64,000 bases of DNA from Nilaparvata lugens (lineage: Eukaryota; Arthropoda; Insecta; Hemiptera; Delphacidae). The stretch spans positions 65,848,693-65,912,692 of the forward strand of contig NC_052508.1 of the NCBI RefSeq assembly GCF_014356525.2. The letters run 5' to 3'. The position numbers and the translations under genes are program-made. Position 1 is the stretch's first letter, and every line of letters starts with the position of its first letter. The notes beneath the pieces were generated by a model that saw nothing but the letters and a program-made list of their open reading frames with translations, was not told the origin of the DNA and did no database searches. Of the stretch, positions 55,808 through 64,000 are shown piece after piece.

Positions 55808-56215
55808 CTAGTAGTTCTGTGAACGAACAGTAGACCTCACGCAGTATTCTCATCCACAAGTACCTGATTGAAACTATAGACCTTATGGAAATACAGCAAT
55901 AGACTGGCTTCTCCACACAAATGTGTATCACTTGTCAGCTGATTTATGATGAATAATATTCTATAGTCTGATTTTTACTCTAATATTGGCGTATGAAGGA
56001 GGCTCCTTTTTTCTTCTATATTAGTCCTTGAAATGCAAAATTTCCAAAAACCTTGTATATACGTCGACGCGCAATTTAAAAAGGAACATACCTGTCAAAT
56101 TTCATGAAAATCTATTACCGCGTATCGCCGTAAATGCGCAACATATAAATATATAAACATTAAGAGAAATGCCAAACCGTCGACTTGAATCTTAGACCTC
56201 ACTTCGCTCGGTCAA
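55808..56215 (-). mobile_element. Helitron-type family C, copy 3
   Basis: Complete: CTAGTAGTTCTGTGAACG at the left (with a 4-base duplication GAAC) and CACTTCGCTCGGTCAA at the right. The interior is close to 10548-10960. Confidence 0.8.
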
Positions 56216-56924
56216 AAAAGATTATACATAAAAAGAGAAAAGATATTCTTTTGTCTATGGTATAAGTGAAACATGAAGCCTTTCAATGAATCAATTGAAT
56301 GCCTTTAAATTTAAAGTTATGATCATAATTTGAATACTGATTAATCGGGGAATGAAGGGTTTATAGTTGTTAATAGTTGGTTTTATCCGTTTTGAACTAT
56401 ATTTTCAACGACACTACAGTCTAATTAGACTAAAACGTATTATTAATTGCAGTTCGTAACCTAATGGATAGTGAAGTAGATGAGTTAGTTTTAGTTATAC
56501 TGTGTGATTGATTTCCACATCAGTGACAGTGAAAGTAATCGGTACAGTGAGAATATCATTTACATAAGCTCTAATGGCACTATTCATACTCGCTCGGCCG
56601 TGCTTAGTGGGAACAGTCCAATCAGAATTCATGGAAATTATATTTTCACTATGCTAGTCACTTTCACTGTCCCTGATATTGTAAATGATAAGAAAACAGT
56701 GGATGCTGGAATAACCAATAGCAACAAACGAGTTGTACGATAATTTAGAACCAATGATTTGAAGGACTTACAAGTTTATTTCAGTTTAAAGCTAGATAAA
56801 GTTTATAATAGATGATGATTAGTCATGTTAATTAGTCACAACATAGTAACTTTTATTGTTTATCATACCCTTCAACACTAATCTACTATTTATTTATACA
56901 TTGATACATACAATATCATTCTCA
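56216..56924. other. Unassigned; deleted foldback relative at 56390-56460
   Basis: TTTTGAACTATATTTTCAAC..GACACTACAGTCT, then TTGCAGTTCGT..ATGGATAGTGAAG, as on both sides of the 11.15 kb foldback but without its hairpin centre. The 79-residue plus frame at 56504 has no family likeness. Confidence 0.45.
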
Positions 56925-57065
56925 AATGTGAATGATTGGGAAAGGAACAACAGGCTTAAAGCCCAAAACTGTTCCTTTCCCAAATTTAGATAGAAATTGT
57001 CCAAAAATAGGTTATGTTTACACTTTATGATTTTTGTCCAATTTTGAGTCTAAAATATATAAAAT
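56925..57065 (-). repeat. Retroposon 3' end, inverse of 52530-52725
   Basis: GGGAAAGGAACAACAGGCTT, AAAACTGTTCCTTTCCC, TAGGTTATGTTTACACTTTA. Confidence 0.7.
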
Positions 57066-57290
57066 AAGGTGATCCCTTGTCTAGTGGATAGAGTGCCTGC
57101 GTAGCAGCTTAGAGGTGGTCCCGTGTTCAAACCCGGATATAAATAAAAAATTTTGGTCAGGTAATTCCCATGTTGTCGCTTACCTGTTCAGGTATGGAAG
57201 TGAATGTTGTTCCTTCTCCGTGAAGACAAGTGGATAATCCCAACACTGAGTTCACCATACGGATAGTTTCATACAATTACAATCTCGACA
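57066..57290 (+). mobile_element. tRNA-derived SINE
   Basis: A box TAGTGGATAGAGTGCCTG and B box GTGTTCAAACCCGG about 40 bases apart, as in Pol III promoters, followed by a body (TTGTCGCTTACCTGTTCAGG, AGACAAGTGGATAATCCC). Unrelated in sequence to the 33 kb SINE family. Only copy in the window. Confidence 0.65.
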
Positions 57291-58189
57291 CACAATAATC
57301 AACACAGTAAAATAAAAACGGTAAAGAAATAAACGCGCGAACAAACGAAATATTTTGCAGAAACACAAGACTTCACACCTTCCTCGCTACCGGTGAACCA
57401 CTGAGTGACTCATTTCAAATATTTCGGATCTGCGCATGCGCTGTAACCTGCTTTTACCGTTTGCTCACCACTACAGTGGAAAACCAGGTCTGTGACGAAT
57501 TCTAAGGAGGAAGCTCGTCAAGATACAGGGATCGGCTGATTGAGTTTTGTATCTGTTACAAACTATGTAAAAAACTAGACATCAACTTGAATTTCAAGTT
57601 AGGAAATGCAAGAGTTCAAGACTTAAAATTGAAATACCTCCCCCCAAGCTGGAGAACTCGCTACATATGACGTAGATATTCTGTCAGCTGTCCCATAGCC
57701 TATAGAAGGCAGTGGGTAGACAGTGGTCTCCTCCGCCCACCCCCATCAACAATGACACACCGCCCCCTAAATATCCCAAATATTAGTATGAGCCCCCCTG
57801 TCTATTCAGGAATCTTTTGGGGCCCATTCTTGTGGACAACCTTTTGTCATGTTTATTATCACTTCACTTTTGTGAAGTGGAACACACTACTGACTTTTTT
57901 GGGGCCCTACAAGAACCAAGCACAAGCACCAAATAGTTCAAGTTGCGTTTACCATTGCATGCAATATTAATAATCCAACTGACAGATGTTTTATAGTTTG
58001 TAATCAATTGTATGTAAGTGAGAATACATTGACAACTGAATTGTATTTTCAAATGATAAATTACTGAGAAGATTATCATACACTTTCAATGCATAAGACC
58101 AAATTATCGTACGCAAAATAGCAGAGTATGTTGCGTTGAGGACACTTTGTCTGACCAATAACCTTACTACTGATGACGACTCCTCGTAG
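57291..58189. other. Unassigned intron
   Basis: 57360-57560 is less AT-rich but shows no supported exon. The 72-residue plus frame at 57752 is not recognised. Confidence 0.3.
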
Positions 58190-58460
58190 ATAGATAGATC
58201 GATAAATGCCTTTTTGAACGAGCGTTAGCGAAGTTCTCACTTTTGACTTAATAGAGCCCAATGCCATTTTCTGTCTGTTTGTATGTTCGACAAGAACTTT
58301 AGAGAGAATCGATCAATCAGCTTCAAATTTTGAAGACGAATTCTTCTAACCTTTTTACAGGTCAAGTTCGTTGGACAACAAAATTGACTTGGTCCTTTTT
58401 CAGGATATAAAAATAAAATTGAAAGTGCATTAGAAAAACATTTGTTTTGATTTGTCATTT
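58190..58460 (+). repeat. Possible dispersed repeat (GAACGAGCGTTAGCGAAG)
   Basis: GATAGATAGATCGATAAATG tail-like run, then CTTTTTGAACGAGCGTTAGC. The style resembles Helitron or retroposon ends, but there is no second full copy here. Confidence 0.3.
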
Positions 58461-60037
58461 ATCAATCAGCTGGAATTATTTGCATTCTATTTCTGTAATT
58501 TTTCTATTCATTTGAAGAATCTGATGCTATTATTATTGGCAGTTGTCACACAGACTTTATGAGATGACACATGATTTCAGCCGAATTAATTTATAAATTC
58601 TATATTAACTCGCTTCCGTTAACGTCTGTCTGCCAGTCTGTAACATACACGTAATTAATACTACTTGTGATAGCAGTTACTATGATAAATTTTATTTGTT
58701 CAAAGTGTAAAAATGTGAGTAGAAGCTACTTATTGGTGTTCACTAACACTTGATTATTCAATGTATAGATACCCTACTCATTCATTCCATTTTTGTATCA
58801 TTTACTAGGTATCTTCAAATGCATCATCATTGAATCTGTTTGAGATATCGATGTGCGGGATTCGCCATTAATTTTCCTTTGAAATTCTGTATCGAAATCA
58901 TGTATCACATGACCACCTTCCCATTCGAAAAAATGAAGTTGGATCCAGAATTAAGCTGGATTCGAAATGATCCACATTTGGATTGTTGGATTGGAAAGAT
59001 CCACATGACGGATCCAAGATGGCGGACGAAAGTTTTGAAGCGACAGAAAGTTTTCCCATGGAACCTACTACTGTATGTAATATCATACTTTCTTGTAAAA
59101 GATTATATTTAGCGGTTTCCATAATAATTCTCACCAACACTGTATTATTATAAGTTGCGGATCTCACAGATCAATACAACAGTTCATGAGCGAGTTCTTC
59201 AACCCAGGGGGTTCTAGTTAAAAAAGTAGGGGGAAAATAGTTTCCACAGATATCTTTTGATACATATCTGTTGCTGCATATGATACAAAACTCTGTAGCG
59301 TATCACAGAGCTTCCTATTTACATTCATTGACAAAACACCCACGCTGGCCTGTTCATCGTTCATCCACTACCGCAAGCCGCCGCAAGAAACAAGGTTGAC
59401 AAAACGTGGACAAGAAAAAAGAAGATGATAAAGAAGGTAGGAGAATATGAAGAAGAATCGCCAAAACCCCCTCATTCATCAACTGTCAACTACACGTGGG
59501 AGACAAATAAAGTCCTATTCTCAAATCACATAAAATCCCAGCTATTGCCTGTTTCAAATTAAATCAACAGTGCTATAAATGTTTTTGGACAGTTTTTTTT
59601 TATAAAAATCTAATAATGTTATCAGTTTATGCATCAAAATACCGACTCTCCATTATCCTCTGTTGCAATTGAAGGTGGCAGTTTAATAGATTTTGGACAA
59701 TTTTCCAGTTGGGACCAGTTCAATACTGTACTTTACAGTTTTCGAAAAAAATTACTTTGAATACACATTTACACAACCTTCGTCCGTTTGTACTCAATCT
59801 TTATGCTCAAAACTTTATAAGATTAACTATAAATAAACATCAATTCATTCACATACTTCATGGAATACTTTGCTAATATACTCCCATATCGGTAAAAGCT
59901 AGAGTTTATTTCAAGATAAGTGTATGAAATGATAATTTTGTAATAACTTTCAGAACATAGTGTATAATCCGTTATAATAACTTTTCTTGATTCTGTTACG
60001 ATTTGTATTATAGTATATAACTTTTAGTTTCGATTCA
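58461..60037. other. Unassigned intron, 1.6 kb
   Basis: A 90-residue plus frame at 58840 and an 89-residue minus frame overlap; neither shows a known family or splice borders. Nothing else recognised. Confidence 0.3.
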
Positions 60038-60545
60038 CCTATATATATAAAAGCGAAATGGCACTCACTCACTGATTGACTGACTGACTGACTGACTGAT
60101 TGATTCACTCACTCACTCGCAGAACTAAAAATCTACCGGACCAAAAAAGTTCAAATTTGGTAGGTATGTTCAGTTAGCCCTTTAGAGGCGCACTAAGAAA
60201 TCTTTTGGCGATATTTCAACTCTAAGGGTGGTTTCTAAGGGTTTAAAGTTCGTCTTTTAGCATGTATATTCTTCTTATTCCAATATCTTAAAATTATAAT
60301 TGAAATGTGCATACCATAATATGTTAATATAGAACTAGAATCTAGAGAGAGTACCTCTTCGAAACAGTTGTTAACTGGTAGGTAACTAAATTAAAAATTT
60401 TGTCAGGTTGGCATTAAGTTGAGTCTACATGCAGGCGAGCGAAGCGAGCCCGCTGATCTCATTTTTGGACGATCCAGTCTGGGGTCCAGGGGGCGGAGCC
60501 CCCTGGCTAGACGGATATGGCGAGCGAAGCGAGCCTGACGGCTAG
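60038..60545 (+). mobile_element. Helitron-type family B, copy 4, with internal deletion
   Basis: Starts ACCTATATATATAAAAGCGA (first base of the element changed) and ends CCTGACGGCTAG before T. About 150 bases of the middle (after GGCATTAAGTTGAGT) are missing relative to copies 2 and 3. It ends 290 bases from nuf exon a. Confidence 0.82.
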
Positions 60546-60833
60546 TGATATAATATTTGTATTTTTGAATCGCACTCACTTTTAGTGAAGAAGTTCCACT
60601 TATGCCAGTAGTGCCTTTTTATATAAATTTATTTATAATATTGTTAATTTTATTGTACTGTATACTTCTAAAATTTTGTTAACTTTATTATTTTGTGATT
60701 GTAGATTTATGTCTGTAAAATTATTTGGCAAATAAATTACAATTTCAATTTCAATTATTTAAACTTTATGGTTCACTTCATTCACTTTCAAAATACAACT
60801 CAGAACTACCAATAATACTATTTTCTTATTTAC

Positions 60834-60936
60834 CTGATTGACGTAGCAATGAGTTGACCGCAATGCTGAACTGTTTGTAGGTGAGATGACCGCGGCCTTT
60901 CGGGTCCAGAGTTCTGATAATATCGGCTGCATCTTC
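60834..60936 (-). CDS. nuf: nuf-like exon a: divergent EF-hand
   Basis: 103 bases, acceptor AATTTTTCAG, donor GTAAAT. It reads EDAADIIRTLDPKGRGHLTY then KQFSIAVNSLLRQS and one extra G. The helix-loop-helix pattern with loop D-P-K-G-R-G-H-L-T-Y-K-Q resembles an EF-hand in which the calcium ligands at positions 3, 5 and 12 are K, R and Q, so calcium binding is doubtful. The L-D-P-x-x-x-G pattern is what I recall for the second EF-hand of Rab11-FIP4. It splices in phase to 6470, which implies a 54.4 kb intron unless unseen cassette exons lie between. Confidence 0.82.
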
Positions 60937-61040
60937 CTGAAAAATTTCCAAAATTTCATTTTATTTTGAGGGTTTGAACTATTCCTATGGGAAGGTGATA
61001 ATCGACCAACAACCGTTTGCGTCGAATCGTAACAACTATA

Positions 61041-61430
61041 GTGTGGTCCACGTTATTATGACAGTATTTAGTTATTTATTAATTTATTTATTTATCATTT
61101 ACAATCAACTCAAGGACAAAGAAACAGACTACAGTCCGAAACTTCTTTTCATCCCAATTTCATAAAATAAATTGTCCAAATAAAGGTTATGTGCGACTTT
61201 TCAATTCTTCACTAACTTCTTCCACATTGAAACAAAACACAAACACTTGAAGCAATTAATTTTGAAATTAGAAAGATTAGGATCCGAATTGATAACAAAA
61301 TTCCTTCTACTTTGCACTCAAAACAGTAATTTGACTGATATCAGTGTTGCTATCCTTGTCTATCATTCGGCAAAGCATAGAGCGTTATCCTTTACTAACG
61401 TTGCCTATTCGTTTTTACAACGAAATGGCG
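61041..61430 (+). mobile_element. MITE A copy k, remnants
   Basis: Left terminus GTGTGGTCCACGTTATTATG after TA; inner phrase TTGCTATCCTTGTCTATCAT at 61348. The rest is replaced by unrelated sequence (61070-61335); no right terminus. Confidence 0.6.
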
Positions 61431-61860
61431 ACTAATCAAGTCATCGACCAATCAGAGATCTCCTTGGTTTTGACACGTGGACTACGGTACTAACACAGCC
61501 ACTCTAACGTCAATTTCATGTTATTGCCCTGAGAAGTGTATCGAACGATAAGACATTTTATAAATTGTATTTTTAATCTATTATCTTATTAATTTCAAAA
61601 AGGGTACTATAATTCTATTTTATTAATGAAAATGAGTAGCCCTGAATGCATACAGTTCTGTTTAGGGTTTTCAGTATAATATAGGGTTATCCATTCAATC
61701 CAAGAACGACTGAACTGGAAAAGTTTAAATTTGATTCACAGGTTCGCAATGCTAAGTATTAATCTCAACAATTTTGAACTTTTCGTTTCTATAATTTTAT
61801 CAGATTTTTTCAAAGAATTCCATCATATTTTTCAAGTAGGGCCTAGACTTGATGAGGTCG
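61431..61860 (+). repeat. Repeat family G, copy 2
   Basis: CACTCTAACGTCAATTTCAT, GTTATTGCCCTGAGAAG and CATTCAATCCAAGAACGAC; see 14690-15130. Confidence 0.5.
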
Positions 61861-61894
61861 GATATGTAAGTTCCCCACATCATTTCAATAATAA

Positions 61895-62280
61895 ATAAAA
61901 ATAAGTACGTAGCTCTGCTTTCATACATTGAAGACTGAACAAATAGACTGTGGGGAGTTGGAATGATGCGTTCAAATTTTGAGAATCAGTAATGTAGACG
62001 ATTGATCAAAAACATGTACATAAACTATGACCAACTTTGTCACTTTGCAATGCAATTCTTCTTATACAATAACATTTCAAATCTTCTTAAAATTATGAAA
62101 GCAGAGCTACGTACTTATTTTTATTTATAAAATAAAATAAATCATAGTGCCCTTTTTTGAAATTAATAAAATAATAGATTAAGAATACAAATTATAACAA
62201 CTAGTTTCAGTATATTTTTTATCAGTAATTTATATTCTTAATCTATTATTTTATTAATTTCAAAAAAGGGTACTTCTATT
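61895..62280. mobile_element. Nested palindromes, GTACGTAGCTCTGC and TAATAGATTAAGAATA arms
   Basis: 61903-61945 pairs with 62085-62130; 62143-62185 pairs with 62232-62275. The second motif also occurs at 61570 and 28290. Foldback-type repeats. Confidence 0.65.
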
Positions 62281-62779
62281 TCATAAACATTTCACATCTA
62301 TGAGTACCTACTCTCTATCCTGATTGCCACAGAAAAAAGGAATAATATGTGATCTTTCTATGTGGTATCTCAGTGATTCATCAGTCTACTACATGTAGGC
62401 ATTGAATCGTAACATTCACTAAAATTCAAACCATTGCGTTGCAACCGCATGTTGTATTACATGACAATAATTGCCACATAACAACACAAAAATCCTAATT
62501 AATGTTTCACAATAGTCCTGTTATCAGTCACTCTGATTGTTATCCAGAGTGGAAACCTTACAATTAGACAACAGTGAAATTAGTTGATACAGTAGGTCTA
62601 TTGTGGTGATTAGATACCGGTAGATACATGGTAGCCTACCATCCGGTACCGGGTACCACTAATTTAGTCAATCCTTTTTGCAAATGTACGGTATACTATA
62701 CTTGAATTAGTGGCAGGATCACAGACGAGTGTATTCATCAACTACTATCAACCTGAGATACAAGACTATATCACAGATA
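62281..62779. other. Unassigned
   Basis: Nothing recognised before the microsatellite. Confidence 0.3.
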
Positions 62780-63432
62780 CATCTTCTTCTTCTTCTTCTT
62801 CTTCTTCTTCTTCTTCTTCTTCTTCTTCTTCTTCTTCTTCTTCTTCTTCTTTTCTTCTTCTCTTTTTTCTCTTCTTCTCTTCTTCTTCTTCTTCTTCTTC
62901 TTCTTCTTCTCTTCTTCTTCTTCTTCTTCTTCTTCTTCTTCTTTTCTCTTTTTTCTTCTTCGTCTTCTTCTCTCTTCTTCTTCTTCTTCTTCTTCTTCTT
63001 CTTCTTCTATTCTTCTTCTTCTCTTCGTCTCTTCTTCTTCTTCTTCTTCTTTTCTTCTTCTTCTTTTCTTCTCTTTTCTCTTCTATTCTTATTCTTATTC
63101 TTATTCTTATTCTTATCTTATTCTTATTCTTTCTATTCTTATTCTTATTTTCTTATTCTTATTCTTATTCTTATCTTATTCTTATTCTTATTCTTATTCT
63201 TCTCTTATTCTTTTTCTTTCTTTTCTTATCTTTCTTATTCTATTCTTATTCTTATTCTTATTCTTTTCTTTTTTATTCTTATTCTTATTCTTTTCTTATC
63301 TTATTCTTATTCTTATTCTATTCTTATTCTTATTCTTATTTTATTTCTTATTCTATTCTTTTCTTATTCTTATCTTATTCTTATTCTTATTCTTATTCTT
63401 ATCTTATTCTTATTCTTATTCTTATTCTTAAA
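62780..63432 (+). repeat. 650 bp polypyrimidine microsatellite, (CTT)n to (TTATTC)n
   Basis: 62780-63080 is mostly CTT; 63080-63430 is mostly TTATTC with frequent slips. It gives 244- and 255-residue Ser/Leu/Phe frames that are not proteins. It ends directly at a family C fragment, whose missing 5' part it replaces. Confidence 0.95.
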
Positions 63433-63618
63433 GGACCTCCTTCATACGCCAATATTACAGTAAAAATCAGACTATAGTAATATTCATCATAATCAGCTGA
63501 CAAGTGATTAAACAGATGTGTGGAGAAGCCAGTCTATTGCTGTATTTCCATAAGGTCTATAGTTTCAATCAGGTACTTGTGGATGAGAATACTGCGTGAG
63601 GTCTACTGTTCACAGAAC
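63433..63618 (+). mobile_element. Helitron-type family C, 3' half
   Basis: CTCCTTCATACGCCAATATT to TTCACAGAACTA, last bases lost. Confidence 0.78.
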
Positions 63619-63895
63619 TATATTTATTTATGTCTGTCCACGGATCTCGGAAACGCTCTAACGATTTTGATGAAATTTGCAATATAGGAGGTTCTTGATA
63701 AACTCGGAAAAACTTGCTGAAGGACATTAAAAGGATAATAATATTCATCTTGGAAAAACAGCTGCTGCTTTCGTCGTCTGTCAATAGTATCAATAAAGAT
63801 AATGGAAGATGCGAGTGCGTGTGTGGGAGTGAGACAGAATTATGTTCAGCTGTTGAACTATAGTTCAATCAGTTGATCTCACGAGAAACATCAAC
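63619..63895 (+). mobile_element. Family D fragment
   Basis: CGGATCTCGGAAACGCTCTA, CTTGCTGAAGGACATTAAAA, CAGCTGTTGAACTATAG. Both element ends are missing. Confidence 0.6.
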
Positions 63896-64000
63896 TGGTA
63901 AGAAATTAAAGAACATTGTCAACAAATCTGATTTGTTGACATGACCAACGATAAGATTTTATTGAAGATCCATTATTTTTTTATATTGACTAATATTGTA

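Larger units (their letters stand above)
1072..60936 (-). other. nuf: Partial gene: Rab11-FIP class II / nuclear fallout-like, four internal exons
   Basis: Four minus-strand exons join in a single open frame of about 150 residues. The first ends with one base of a codon (phase 1), the second starts with the missing two, and the remaining three junctions are all split 2+1, so all three introns fit. Class II Rab11-family interacting proteins carry N-terminal EF-hands, a variable linker with an acidic GEGD-type motif, then long coiled coils and a C-terminal Rab11-binding domain. They bind Rab11 (and Arf6) on recycling endosomes and act in membrane delivery during cellularisation and cytokinesis. 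The order of motifs seen here matches that N-terminal half. The start codon and first EF-hand exon lie beyond base 64000, and the coiled coil and Rab-binding exons lie before base 1. Identity rests on remembered family motifs and was not aligned; reality of the exons is surer than the name. Confidence 0.7.

Noticed and set aside
58840..59167. Overlapping 90- and 89-residue ORFs on opposite strands
   Set aside because: No family likeness or splice context; length is within chance for this composition.
62710..63477. 255- and 244-residue plus-strand ORFs
   Set aside because: Pure microsatellite translation.

Overview
The window is AT-rich, repeat-crowded eukaryotic DNA with no sign of bacterial gene organisation. 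The coding blocks are short exons with GT/AG borders, and the rest is MITEs, Helitron-like elements, tRNA-derived SINEs, LINE remnants and long microsatellites. This pattern suggests an insect. A hemipteran, possibly a delphacid planthopper, is my best guess, but that is inference from repeat style and not a proven assignment.

One protein-coding gene is supported, on the minus strand and running almost the whole length. Four exons (60936-60834, 6470-6302, 2537-2448, 1161-1072) have splice borders and phases that fit together without a break and give about 150 residues. The first holds a divergent EF-hand-like segment, the second an Asn-rich linker, the third an acidic GEGDMD motif and the fourth a basic Ser/Arg-rich stretch. 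The order and motifs resemble the N-terminal half of class II Rab11-family interacting proteins (vertebrate Rab11-FIP3/4, Drosophila nuclear fallout, nuf). The coiled-coil and Rab11-binding C-terminus should lie to the left of base 1, and the start codon to the right of base 64000.

The intron between the first two exons is about 54.4 kb and holds most of the features. Main repeat families: (A) a TA-flanked MITE with a GTGAGGTCCACGTTATAATG end, at least eleven copies or fragments; (B, C, D, E) four families with Helitron-type ends, several proved by empty sites inside the window to sit between A and T; (H) an ~840-930 bp element with an internal (GT)n run, a terminal hairpin, subterminal inverted repeats and T-rich targets, also with an empty site, which looks like a Helentron-associated (HINE/DINE-1-like) element; several palindromic MITEs that target TTA; a tRNA-derived SINE cluster (33.2-34.4 kb) that runs into a seven-unit tandem array (34.4-35.2 kb); a four-unit ~305 bp array (46.6-47.9 kb); and three very long polypurine/polypyrimidine tracts (30.7-31.5, 44.0-44.8, 62.8-63.4 kb).

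Less explained structures include four ~75 bp conserved blocks spread through unrelated sequence at 18.26-19.08 kb, a near-perfect ~0.53 kb palindrome at 24.83-25.36 kb, and a 1 kb tandem duplication at 3.1-5.0 kb with 10 bp microhomology at its joints. Nested insertions allow relative dating at many places. Coordinates of repeat edges are by eye and may be off by a few bases.
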